A stretch of DNA of 64,000 nucleotides from Paenibacillus nanensis (GTDB lineage: Bacteria; Bacillota; Bacilli; Paenibacillales; Paenibacillaceae): contig NZ_QXQA01000004.1 of NCBI RefSeq assembly GCF_003583765.1, forward strand, positions 186,001 through 250,000, read 5' to 3'. Positions within the stretch are counted from its first letter, which is position 1. Each line of letters starts with the position of its first letter. Below are positions 45,243 through 53,226 of the stretch, piece by piece. The translations under genes and the position numbers were made by a program. The notes under the pieces were generated by a model. That model searched no databases, was not told the origin of the DNA, and was given only the letters and a program-made list of their open reading frames with translations.

Positions 45243-46202
45243 ATGAAAGTATGGTTTTTGGGAACGGGAGCCGGCAGACCGAACAAGCAGCGGAACGTGA
45301 CATCGATGGCTTTGCAGCTGCCGGATTCGGAATCCGGCTGGTGGCTGTTCGACTGCGGGGAGGCGACGCAGCACCAGCTGATGCATGTGCCGCTTAAGCT
45401 AAGCAAGCTGGAGCGGGTTTTCGTCACGCACATGCACGGCGATCATGTATACGGTTTGCCCGGCTTGCTCAGCAGCCGCTCCTTCGCAGGCGGCATTACA
45501 CCGGTAACGCTGTATGGACCAGCCGGGATTAAGAGCTATGTCGAGACGGTATTCGCGCTGACCGGGACGATGCTGGATTACGATCTAACCTTTCATGAGC
45601 TGGAAGAGGAAGAGCTGTCGACGGTTTATGACGGAGGAAGGTTTAGCGTCAGCGCGGGGCCGCTCGTGCATCGCGTGCCTTGCTTCGGCTACCGGATCGC
45701 GGAGCGCAGCACGCCGGGACCTCTGCTTGCGGATAAAGCGAAGTCGCTTGGCGTGAAGGCCGGGCCGTTGTTCGGCAAGCTAAAATCGGGGGAAACGGTC
45801 ACGCTTGAGGACGGAACCGTAATTCGGCCGGAGGATGTGACGGACGGCGTTATTCGCGGCAGGGTCGTTACCTTGCTCGGTGACACAAGTCCATGCGACA
45901 TGTCGCTGACGCTGGCGAAAGAAGCCGACCTTCTCGTGCATGAAGCGACGTTTGCCGCCGGGCTGGAGGAGAAAGCCCATGAATTCGGACACAGCACGAC
46001 GGTGGAAGCGGCGCGAACGGCTCTTGCAGCCGGCGCGAAGGGGCTGGCGATGACGCATTTCAGCGGGAGGTACAGCAATGAAGAGCTGGCGAAGCTGGCA
46101 GCAGAAGCGGCGGCGGTATTCCCGAATGTGATCGCGGCCACGGACTTCAGCTCGGTGGAGATCAGCCGCCCGCTTCCGGATCGGGAAGGAAGCGGCTTAT
46201 AG
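45243..46202 (+). CDS. rnz: Ribonuclease Z (tRNA 3' processing)
   Basis: A 319-residue metallo-beta-lactamase-fold RNase. The N-terminus is WFLGTGAGRPNKQRNVTSMA, metal motif THMHGDHVYGLPGLL (HxHxDH), RNase Z-specific PLVHRVPCFGYRI, and the C-terminal FGHSTTVEAARTA ... MTHFSGRY. It cuts the 3' trailer of tRNA precursors that lack an encoded CCA. It is a little longer than B. subtilis RNase Z (307). ATG with AAAGGG site. Likely its own unit. Confidence 0.95.
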   Translation: MKVWFLGTGAGRPNKQRNVTSMALQLPDSESGWWLFDCGEATQHQLMHVPLKLSKLERVFVTHMHGDHVYGLPGLLSSRSFAGGITPVTLYGPAGIKSYVETVFALTGTMLDYDLTFHELEEEELSTVYDGGRFSVSAGPLVHRVPCFGYRIAERSTPGPLLADKAKSLGVKAGPLFGKLKSGETVTLEDGTVIRPEDVTDGVIRGRVVTLLGDTSPCDMSLTLAKEADLLVHEATFAAGLEEKAHEFGHSTTVEAARTALAAGAKGLAMTHFSGRYSNEELAKLAAEAAAVFPNVIAATDFSSVEISRPLPDREGSGL

Positions 46203-46225
46203 CGCGACGTATCCTGAAAATGGCA

Positions 46226-46254
46226 TTGCCGAGCGAACATGTATTCTGTACAAT
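46226..46254 (+). promoter_or_regulatory. mrfA promoter with a degenerate SOS-like box
   Basis: TTGCCG (46226-46231), 17 nt, TACAAT (46249-46254). The spacer contains CGAACATGTATTCT (46234-46247), two mismatches from CGAACN4GTTCG, in the same position as the boxes of lexA and the yneA-like gene. Confidence 0.5.
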
Positions 46255-46327
46255 AAAGAGCGATAGTTTTCACTACTGAACGGTACATACCAGCACAACA
46301 GAGGCACGGCGGGGGAGTTGACGGCGA

Positions 46328-48616
46328 ATGAACAAATGGACGGGAAGAGCGGCCAGTCTGGAGGAGTGGCTCGGCTTTCTAAAAACGGATGAATCGGTAA
46401 TGGAGAACGTGACGCATTGGCGCACGCTGCCGCCTCGCGAGGCCAAGTATGCGCCGCTTCCGGACGATCTTCATCCCGCTTGGCGCGAGGCGCTCCGTCT
46501 GCGGGGGATCGAGCGGCTGTATTCCCATCAGGCTGACGCGTACGCGGCCGCAAGACGGGGCAATCACGTTGTCGCCGTGACGCCGACGGCTTCCGGCAAG
46601 ACGTTGTGCTATAACTTGCCCGTTGTACAGAGCATCCTGCAGAACGAAGAAGGCAGAGCGCTCTATTTGTTTCCGACGAAAGCGCTCGCGCAGGATCAGG
46701 TTGCGGAGCTGCAGGCGCTTGCGGATTTGATGGAAAGCGGAATCAAGACCCATACATACGATGGAGATACGCCGCCGACCGTTAGAACCGCCATCCGCAA
46801 CGCGGGGCATATCGTCGTGACGAACCCGGATATGCTGCATTCGGCAATCCTGCCTCACCATACGAAATGGGTCAAGCTATTCGAGAATATTAAGTTTATC
46901 GTGATCGACGAAGTGCACGCTTACCGCGGGGTGTTCGGCAGCCATGTGGCGAATGTCATTCGCCGGTTGAAGCGTATATGCAAATTTTATGGGTCCAACC
47001 CGCAGTTTATATGCGCGTCAGCGACGATCGATAATCCGCGCGAGCATGCGGAACGCCTGATCGGCGAGAAGGTGGAGCTGATCGATAACAACGGCGCGCC
47101 GATAGGCGAGAAGCATTTTATATTTTATAATCCGCCGGTGGTCAATAAGCAGCTCGGTATCCGCCGAAGCAGCGTGCTGGAGACCCAAAAGCTCGCCGCG
47201 ATGCTTCTAAAGCAAGGCGTGCAAACCATCGTGTTCGCAAGAAGCCGCGTTCGGGTGGAGCTTTTGCTTACTTACTTGCAGGAGCTTATACGCGGCAAGC
47301 TGGACGACAAGTCGATTCGCGGCTACCGCGGCGGCTATCTGCCCAAGCTGAGGCGGGAGATTGAGAAGGGGCTGCGAACGGGCGAAATTCGCGGTGTCGT
47401 CAGCACGAACGCGCTGGAGCTCGGCATCGACATCGGACAGCTGCAGGCTTGCGTGCTGAACGGTTATCCGGGCACGATCGCGAGCACTTGGCAGCAGTCG
47501 GGACGAGCGGGAAGGCGGCAGGAAAGCTCGGTGACGTTCCTCGTTGCAAGCAGCAATCCTCTGGATCAATACATGATTCAGAATCCGGACTTTTTCTTCG
47601 GGCATCCGCCGGAGCGGGCGCTTATTCATCCCGACAACCTGCTTGTGCTGATCGACCATGTGAAATGCGCGGCTTACGAGCTTCCCTTCCAAGAAGGAGA
47701 GACGTTCGGCTCAGAACCGCTGGAAGACATGATGGAGTTTCTCGTTGAGGAGAAGGTGCTGCACCGCGCCGGCGGCCGCTGGTTCTGGATGGAGCAGTCG
47801 TTCCCGGCGCACGGCATTTCGCTGCGGTCGGCAGCGCAGGAAAACTTCATTATTATCGACATGACGACAAGCGAGCATCGCGTTCTAGGGGAGGTTGACC
47901 GGTTCAGCGCGCCGACGCTGATCCACGAGGAAGCGATTTATATCCACGAAGGCGTGCAATATCAAGTGGAGAAGCTGGACTACCCGGAGAAAAAAGCTTA
48001 TGTGCGCGAAGTCGACGTCGATTATTACACGGACGCCAATTTGGCCGTCGAGCTGAAGGTGCTGCATGTTGACAAAGAACGGCAGACGGGAGAGCTGCTG
48101 CGCCAATACGGCGAGCTGACGGTGAATGCCAAAGCGACGATTTTCAAAAAAATTCGTCTCCGCACGCATGAGAATATCGGTTCGGGGCCTATCCATCTGC
48201 CGGAGGAGGAGCTCCACACAAGCGGCTATTGGTTCTCCTTCAGCGAGGAGGCGGCAGCCCGTAAAAGCAAAAACGAAATGCAATATGCGCTGCTAGGCAT
48301 CGCAAATGTCCTCGTGCATTTAGCGCCCCTCTACCTCATGTGCGATCCGTTCGATATTCGTGTCGTCCCGCAGGTAAAGGCGGTGCACACGCAGCGGCCT
48401 ACCATTTATTTCTACGACCGGTATCCGGGCGGAATCGGGCTGAGCGAACGGCTGTACGAGGTGCATGACGAGCTGCTTCGCCATGCGGAGTCGATGATTA
48501 CGTCCTGCGGCTGCTTAAGCGGCTGCCCGGCCTGCGTCGGGCCGATCGAAGAGGTTGGCTTGCTCGGCAAGCAGCAGGCGCTGGAGCTGCTTAGGGAAGC
48601 GGGTGGTAACGCATGA
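46328..48616 (+). CDS. mrfA: DNA repair helicase MrfA (YprA)
   Basis: A 762-residue superfamily-2 helicase. RecA-like core: SHQADAYAAARRGNHVVAVT, Walker A TPTASGKTLCYN, Walker B VIDEVHAYRG, SATIDNP, and GIDIGQLQACVLNGYPGT with QQSGRAGRR. The DUF1998 C-terminal domain ends with a four-cysteine cluster SCGCLSGCPACVG. In B. subtilis MrfA and MrfB act in a repair pathway for mitomycin C adducts separate from UvrABC. The next gene, mrfB, overlaps by 4 nt. Confidence 0.95.
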   Translation: MNKWTGRAASLEEWLGFLKTDESVMENVTHWRTLPPREAKYAPLPDDLHPAWREALRLRGIERLYSHQADAYAAARRGNHVVAVTPTASGKTLCYNLPVVQSILQNEEGRALYLFPTKALAQDQVAELQALADLMESGIKTHTYDGDTPPTVRTAIRNAGHIVVTNPDMLHSAILPHHTKWVKLFENIKFIVIDEVHAYRGVFGSHVANVIRRLKRICKFYGSNPQFICASATIDNPREHAERLIGEKVELIDNNGAPIGEKHFIFYNPPVVNKQLGIRRSSVLETQKLAAMLLKQGVQTIVFARSRVRVELLLTYLQELIRGKLDDKSIRGYRGGYLPKLRREIEKGLRTGEIRGVVSTNALELGIDIGQLQACVLNGYPGTIASTWQQSGRAGRRQESSVTFLVASSNPLDQYMIQNPDFFFGHPPERALIHPDNLLVLIDHVKCAAYELPFQEGETFGSEPLEDMMEFLVEEKVLHRAGGRWFWMEQSFPAHGISLRSAAQENFIIIDMTTSEHRVLGEVDRFSAPTLIHEEAIYIHEGVQYQVEKLDYPEKKAYVREVDVDYYTDANLAVELKVLHVDKERQTGELLRQYGELTVNAKATIFKKIRLRTHENIGSGPIHLPEEELHTSGYWFSFSEEAAARKSKNEMQYALLGIANVLVHLAPLYLMCDPFDIRVVPQVKAVHTQRPTIYFYDRYPGGIGLSERLYEVHDELLRHAESMITSCGCLSGCPACVGPIEEVGLLGKQQALELLREAGGNA

Positions 48617-49923
48617 GCGGATTGCGGAATCGAATGAATCGGCTGCGCGGAACGGAAGCTTCTTCTTCTGTTGAAGCGGTGCTCGCGGAGCCTACAAACG
48701 TGACTGTCGAAGGCGGCGCTCATGAGGAAGAGGAGGAGCTGCACCCCGCCTGGTCTTCTTTCGGCGTGGGGGTGCGGCGCAACGAATACGGCGCCTATCT
48801 GCTGCGTAAAACAGTGTATCCGCTGGATCACCGACACGGCACGCATGCCGTCGGCGAACTGACGGAGGCTGCTGCGGGGCTGGCGGCCTTCCATCGAGAG
48901 ACGCCGTCCCCGGAGTCGATTCTTTATTTGGATTTGGAGACGACGGGGCTCGGCGTTGGAGCGGGCAATGTTCCGTTTATGGTCGGCATCGGGTATTTGA
49001 GCGGGGACTCCTTCATTATTGAACAAACGCTGATCCGGCATCCTGCGGAGGAATATGCCATGCTGCAGGATTTGCAGGCAAAGCTGAGGAATTATTCTTA
49101 TCTTGCGACTTATAATGGTAAGACGTTTGATTGGCCGCTTGTGCAGAACCGCATGATCATGAACGCGATGAGAGGGCAGACCTGGCAGCTCAAACATTTG
49201 GACTTTCTCCATCCGTCCCGTTCGATCTGGCGGAATACGCTCGCTTCCTTGAAGCTAAGTCATATTGAAGAGGAGCGCCTCGGCATTGCCAGAATGGAAG
49301 ATGTTCCCGGCTCGCTGGCGCCTCAGCTGTATTTTCAGTTTCTTGCCGATGGCAATCCGGCCCCGCTTGAAGGGGTATTCCGCCACAACGAAAGCGATCT
49401 GCTGTCGCTGACCTGTTTATCGATCCGTTTCGGTTATCTGCTTCAAGAAACGGTTTTTGAACGAATCGGTTACCCGGTAGAGGCGGAGGAGCTGGTGCGT
49501 ACCGGATTATGGCTAGGGCGTATGGGCCGCTCTACGCTTCCGGAGGAGCTGTTCCGGAGGGCGGCCGCCGCGGAAACGGCAGCTCCTTCTTCGCTTTTAA
49601 TGCTTGCCGCGGCTGACAAGAAGGCTGGAAATTGGGAACGAGCTGTGTTATTGTGGCAGAAAGCCATTTTGCGCGCCGGGGATAAGCATAACGAAGATGC
49701 GAAGGAAGCTTGCATTGAGCTGGCCATGTATTATGAGCATCGTTCGAAGGATTTAGAGTCAGCCCTAGCTTTTGCCTTGCAAGCGCTTGAACGAAGCGAG
49801 GCCGCCATCGGCTACGGACGCCGCGACAGCAAACGCAGGGCGGAGGCGGAAGCCGTTCGCAACCGGATAACCCGGTTACGGCGCAAGCTCGGACAACAAG
49901 AAGGCAGAGGGATGAGTGGATGA
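48613..49923 (+). CDS. mrfB: Exonuclease MrfB (YprB)
   Basis: A 436-residue DEDD-family exonuclease with C-terminal TPR-like helices. The first metal-binding motif is LYLDLETTG (D107, E109), then YNGKTFDWPL (Asp) and HNESDLLSL (the last acidic residue). The C-terminal part from ~330 has helical repeats (AAADKKAGNWERAVLLWQKA). It is the nuclease partner of MrfA. The first ~45 residues are acidic and look disordered. Start overlaps mrfA (ATGA), and its own stop overlaps the next gene (ATGA). Confidence 0.94.
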   Translation: MSGLRNRMNRLRGTEASSSVEAVLAEPTNVTVEGGAHEEEEELHPAWSSFGVGVRRNEYGAYLLRKTVYPLDHRHGTHAVGELTEAAAGLAAFHRETPSPESILYLDLETTGLGVGAGNVPFMVGIGYLSGDSFIIEQTLIRHPAEEYAMLQDLQAKLRNYSYLATYNGKTFDWPLVQNRMIMNAMRGQTWQLKHLDFLHPSRSIWRNTLASLKLSHIEEERLGIARMEDVPGSLAPQLYFQFLADGNPAPLEGVFRHNESDLLSLTCLSIRFGYLLQETVFERIGYPVEAEELVRTGLWLGRMGRSTLPEELFRRAAAAETAAPSSLLMLAAADKKAGNWERAVLLWQKAILRAGDKHNEDAKEACIELAMYYEHRSKDLESALAFALQALERSEAAIGYGRRDSKRRAEAEAVRNRITRLRRKLGQQEGRGMSG

Positions 49924-50732
49924 AGGGCACAATAACTACGAATAACGGCTTACTGATCGATCTGGACGGAACGTTATACCACGGCTCGAACCGAATAGAA
50001 GGGGCCGATCGTCTGATTGCGCTGCTGCGTGAGGCGAAGATGCCTTATCGTTATGTGACGAATAATTCGACGGCTACGCCAACGGAGGTTGCGGACCGGC
50101 TAACGGCAATGGGGATACCCGCTTTGCCGGAGGAGGTATGCACTTCGGCTCAAGCGGCAGCCGGTTACATCGCCGAACGGTCGCCTGGCGCTTCCGTTTA
50201 TATCATCGGGGAGAACGGCTTGTATGATGCAATGATAGAAGTCGGTCTCAAGCCGACCGATGCGGAAGCGGATTTTGTCGTGCAGGGACTGGACCGTTCG
50301 CTGACTTACGACCGTGCGGCCAAAGCGGTGCAATACATTCGAGGGGGCGCCGCATTCGTCATGACGAACCCGGATTTGCTTCTCCCGTCCGGTACTGGAC
50401 TGCTTCCGGGAGCGGGCTCCATTGGCGCCATGCTCAAGGCCGCAAGCGGGCAGGACCCGGTTGTGATCGGCAAGCCCTCGGCGATTTTGATGGACTATTC
50501 GCTAGAGAAGCTAGGAATGGCAGCGGAGAATACTTGGGTGGTTGGTGACAACCTTGCGACGGATATTGCGGCCGGCATCGCGGCCGGCTGCGGAACGGCC
50601 TTAGTTTTCACAGGCCTGACCAATGAGCAGAATTACGAGCGTTATGCGGAAGCGGCGGGCTGCAAGCCCGATTTGATATGTAAGGATCTGAATGAGCTGA
50701 TAGCTGTCATTAACGGCAGCCGGCCTTCATGA
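49920..50732 (+). CDS. HAD-IIA phosphatase (NagD/AraL/YutF type)
   Basis: A 270-residue HAD hydrolase with a C2 cap. Motif I LIDLDGTLYHG (Asp nucleophile), motif II YVTNNSTATP, Lys in VIGKPSAILMDY, motif IV WVVGDNLATDIAAGIAAG. The family removes phosphate from nucleotides or sugar phosphates; the exact substrate is unknown. It is translationally coupled to mrfB by a 4-nt overlap, which may only reflect operon packing, but places it in a repair operon. Confidence 0.92.
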   Translation: MKGTITTNNGLLIDLDGTLYHGSNRIEGADRLIALLREAKMPYRYVTNNSTATPTEVADRLTAMGIPALPEEVCTSAQAAAGYIAERSPGASVYIIGENGLYDAMIEVGLKPTDAEADFVVQGLDRSLTYDRAAKAVQYIRGGAAFVMTNPDLLLPSGTGLLPGAGSIGAMLKAASGQDPVVIGKPSAILMDYSLEKLGMAAENTWVVGDNLATDIAAGIAAGCGTALVFTGLTNEQNYERYAEAAGCKPDLICKDLNELIAVINGSRPS

Positions 50733-50770
50733 TCGAGATAGGAACGATCGCAGGGAGGAATGGAGCTTAG

Positions 50771-51628
50771 ATGCAGGAACTGCCGGAATTGGACATTTAT
50801 CGGGCAATGATTGCAGAACGATTCGCAGGAGCCCAAATAACGGGAATGACAATACATTCCGATCAACTTTTTCAAGACGGTCAAGCGAGCGAACAAGATA
50901 TTGTCGGTCAGACGATTTGGTTCGTCGAGCGCAGAGCGCAGCACCTTATTTTCCATCTGGATAACGGCAAACGCTTGCTGATTCATCTGTCGGAAGGCGC
51001 AAACGTTTATAGCAGCAGCGTCTCCCCGGAGGAAACGGAGGATCCGTCGCAGGCGTCCATCGTCATCCGCTTCGGTGAACGGCAATTGGCGTTTTATGGC
51101 TTGCGCGCAGGCGATGCGGCGCTGATGTCGGTGAAGAGCCTGGAAGCCTACATGAAGGAATTTGGTCCGGATCCGCTCGACAAAAGATTGACGTTGAACC
51201 GCTTCATCGAACGATTCGCGAAAAAAAGAAGCGCGCTGAAAACCGCGCTGATAGACGATCGCATTATATCGGGGATCGGAACCGTTTATTCCGACGAAAT
51301 CGCATTCGAAGCCCGTCTTCGCCCGGAAGTCAAAGTTTCCTCGTTAAATCAGGAGGAATGGGAGCGTCTGTACGCGGCAGTAGGGACGGTGCTTCGGGAT
51401 TCGATTACGCATGGCGGAGCGGCCAGCAAGCCTTTGTTCGAGGGCGATATTTTGACGGGGGGCTATGCTGAGCGGCTGCGCGTCTATAATCGGGACGGTC
51501 ACGCATGCGAGCGCTGCGGCGGCACGGTCCGGAAATTAACGGTAGGCGGGCGCAAAGCATATGCTTGCGACACATGTCAGGAAGCAGGCGCGGCTCCTTC
51601 GTCCCGGGACAATGCGGAACCGAATTAG
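50771..51628 (+). CDS. Fpg/Nei-family DNA glycosylase-like protein with altered active site
   Basis: 285 residues with the complete Fpg architecture: N-terminal beta-sandwich, H2TH region (LIDDRIISGIGTVYSDEIAF) and a C-terminal zinc finger (CERCGGTVRKL ... RKAYACDTCQ). Yet the catalytic proline after the initiator Met is Gln (MQELPE for MPELPE) and the conserved Lys57 is Gln (RRAQHL for RRAKYL). Glu3 and Glu6 remain. Either substitution is one base change. It may bind damaged DNA without cutting or use another mechanism. It is 38 nt behind the HAD gene, in the mrfAB operon. Confidence 0.88.
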   Translation: MQELPELDIYRAMIAERFAGAQITGMTIHSDQLFQDGQASEQDIVGQTIWFVERRAQHLIFHLDNGKRLLIHLSEGANVYSSSVSPEETEDPSQASIVIRFGERQLAFYGLRAGDAALMSVKSLEAYMKEFGPDPLDKRLTLNRFIERFAKKRSALKTALIDDRIISGIGTVYSDEIAFEARLRPEVKVSSLNQEEWERLYAAVGTVLRDSITHGGAASKPLFEGDILTGGYAERLRVYNRDGHACERCGGTVRKLTVGGRKAYACDTCQEAGAAPSSRDNAEPN

Positions 51629-51638
51629 GGGGGAAAGC

Positions 51639-51980
51639 ATGATTCATGTCTATTTGGATGATTACCGGAGCTGTCCAAAAGGCTTTGTGCTTGCCAAAAC
51701 GTCTGAAGAATGCAAGCTGCTGATCGATGAGGAGCAAATCGATGTATTATCGCTGGATTTTGATTTAGGCTGGGGGCAGCCGACCGGCTTTGAAGTCGTT
51801 CGTCATTTGGTTCAAAGCGGAAAATATCCGAATCGCATCTATTTGCACACCTCGAGCGCTTCGGGAAAAATTCAAATGTACCATTATCTTTCCGAGCATC
51901 TTCCGAGTCACGTGCTGCTGCACGGCGGACCAATGCCGCAAAGCTTGCTGGACACGATCGCGGCTGAGTCAGGGGATTGA
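51639..51980 (+). CDS. Receiver-like protein (cyclic-phosphate processing receiver domain)
   Basis: 113 residues from ATG 51639 behind AGGGGGG; a longer frame starts inside the Fpg-like gene without a site. It is a stand-alone alpha/beta domain: IHVYLDDYRSCPKGFVLAKT, DVLSLDFDLG (central Asp pair), GFEVVRHLVQSGKYPNRIYL and LHTSSASGK. It matches small receiver-like proteins annotated as cyclic-phosphate processing receivers. No output domain and no adjacent kinase of the two-component type, so the function is open. Confidence 0.75.
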   Translation: MIHVYLDDYRSCPKGFVLAKTSEECKLLIDEEQIDVLSLDFDLGWGQPTGFEVVRHLVQSGKYPNRIYLHTSSASGKIQMYHYLSEHLPSHVLLHGGPMPQSLLDTIAAESGD

Positions 51981-52070
51981 GTCAAGCGGATGCATTAATT
52001 CGACCTTATATCGTTTACAGGGACGCGGTAGAGATTTTCTCATTTCAACTAGGAAAGGGCCAAATTAATC

Positions 52071-53087
52071 GTGAGTGAGTGGATCGGAACAGCGAATCAA
52101 GGCTATGCTCCCTATGCAATGGAGGAGCTTCGCAGAATAATACCCGGCGTCAGCTTTTTACAGCTGGCAGCCGGCGAGGTGTTTGTCATGAGCAGCTCGC
52201 TCGAGACGGCTGAGGTGCTTGCGGCAATCAAAGAGCAGGAGCCGATCTTTCTCCGGCATATTCAGCCGGTTGATCGTTCGCTTACGATTTCGGGCGATGC
52301 GGGGGACTTGGAAAAGCTCTCCGAGCTGATTCGGAATGCCAGGCTGATGTTCACGGATAAACGGACCGCCGTTCATATTCGAAGGAACGCGAAAACCGCA
52401 TTCCAGTATACCGCATCGGATACGAAGGCTGTGCTTGATGCCGTTCTGATGGAGCTAGACGCGGAGCCGGTCGTTCAACAGCCGGAAATGATCATCTCCG
52501 TTTATGCCGGAGAACAGAAGCTGTACATTGGCTTCGGCAGACCGGAGGATATGCTGTCGGATTGGCCTGGCGGAGCCGTTCGATTCCAAAGGGAAGAAGG
52601 ACAGGTTTCACGAGCGAAGTTTAAATTGCTCGAAGCGGAGCGCGCCTTTGGTTTGCATTACGGGGATTACAGCTCGGCGCTCGATATCGGCGCCGCCCCG
52701 GGCGGCTGGACATCGCTCCTGCTGGAGCGCGGCTTGCGCGTAACGGCGATCGACCCCGCCGACATGCATCCATCGCTGCTTCATCACCCGGCATTGACTC
52801 ATCTGAAGGTCAACGCCTCCGAGGCGAAGCTGGCCCCGGGTTCGTTCGATCTTCTTGTATGCGATATGAGCTGGAGCCCGATGCTGATGAGCAGGCTGGT
52901 GTTGGATTTAAAGGATTCGCTGGCGGAACAAGCGACGGCCATCATTACCGTGAAGCTGATGCATCGCAAGCCGCTTCAGACGATCCGCGAGGTGAAGGAG
53001 CGTCTTGAAACCGGATTTGCCGTGTTGAAGGCGAAGCAGCTGTTCCATAACCGGGAAGAGATAACGCTTTATATGCGTAAAAAATAG
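52071..53087 (+). CDS. RlmM-like 2'-O-ribose methyltransferase
   Basis: 338 residues starting at GTG, with GGAAAGGG about 11 nt upstream. The N-terminal ~150 residues are THUMP-like, then a FtsJ-type SAM domain: SALDIGAAPGGWTSLLLERG, AIDPADM, LLVCDMSWSP (Asp), and AIITVKLMHRK (Lys), consistent with the K-D-K-E ribose methylation tetrad. E. coli RlmM modifies C2498 of 23S rRNA; the Gram-positive target is unproven. A promoter and terminator follow it before the kinase gene. Confidence 0.86.
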   Translation: MSEWIGTANQGYAPYAMEELRRIIPGVSFLQLAAGEVFVMSSSLETAEVLAAIKEQEPIFLRHIQPVDRSLTISGDAGDLEKLSELIRNARLMFTDKRTAVHIRRNAKTAFQYTASDTKAVLDAVLMELDAEPVVQQPEMIISVYAGEQKLYIGFGRPEDMLSDWPGGAVRFQREEGQVSRAKFKLLEAERAFGLHYGDYSSALDIGAAPGGWTSLLLERGLRVTAIDPADMHPSLLHHPALTHLKVNASEAKLAPGSFDLLVCDMSWSPMLMSRLVLDLKDSLAEQATAIITVKLMHRKPLQTIREVKERLETGFAVLKAKQLFHNREEITLYMRKK

Positions 53088-53097
53088 TCCGCAAGCA

Positions 53098-53126
53098 TTG
53101 TTGCTTCAGTATGCTTATGATACAAT
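53098..53126 (+). promoter_or_regulatory. Promoter ahead of the kinase gene
   Basis: TTGTTG (53098-53103), 17-nt spacer, TACAAT (53121-53126). It lies before the hairpin at 53159, so its transcript must pass that terminator to reach the kinase gene. Confidence 0.6.
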
Positions 53127-53158
53127 AAGCTCAATTTCATGCCTTATTATTTGGGAAA

Positions 53159-53206
53159 GCATCCCGAAAACTTCTGCCGTATGCAGTCGTTTTTGGGGTG
53201 CTTTTT
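53159..53206 (+). terminator. Intrinsic terminator, or attenuator in the kinase leader
   Basis: A 13-bp stem (53159-53171 with 53189-53201, two G-U pairs) with an inner CTGC/GCAG hairpin is followed by TTTTT. The kinase ribosome binding site lies only 6 nt later. A TTGGGA/TCCCGA mini-hairpin (53152-53166) would compete with its 5' arm. Confidence 0.8.
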
Positions 53207-53226
53207 ATGTTTGGGAGATGATCGCT

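Noticed and set aside
53098..53226. N-terminal extension of the kinase (start at 53098) and a 68-codon frame at 53139
   Set aside because: Both cross the terminator; neither has a good site, while ATG 53227 has one.
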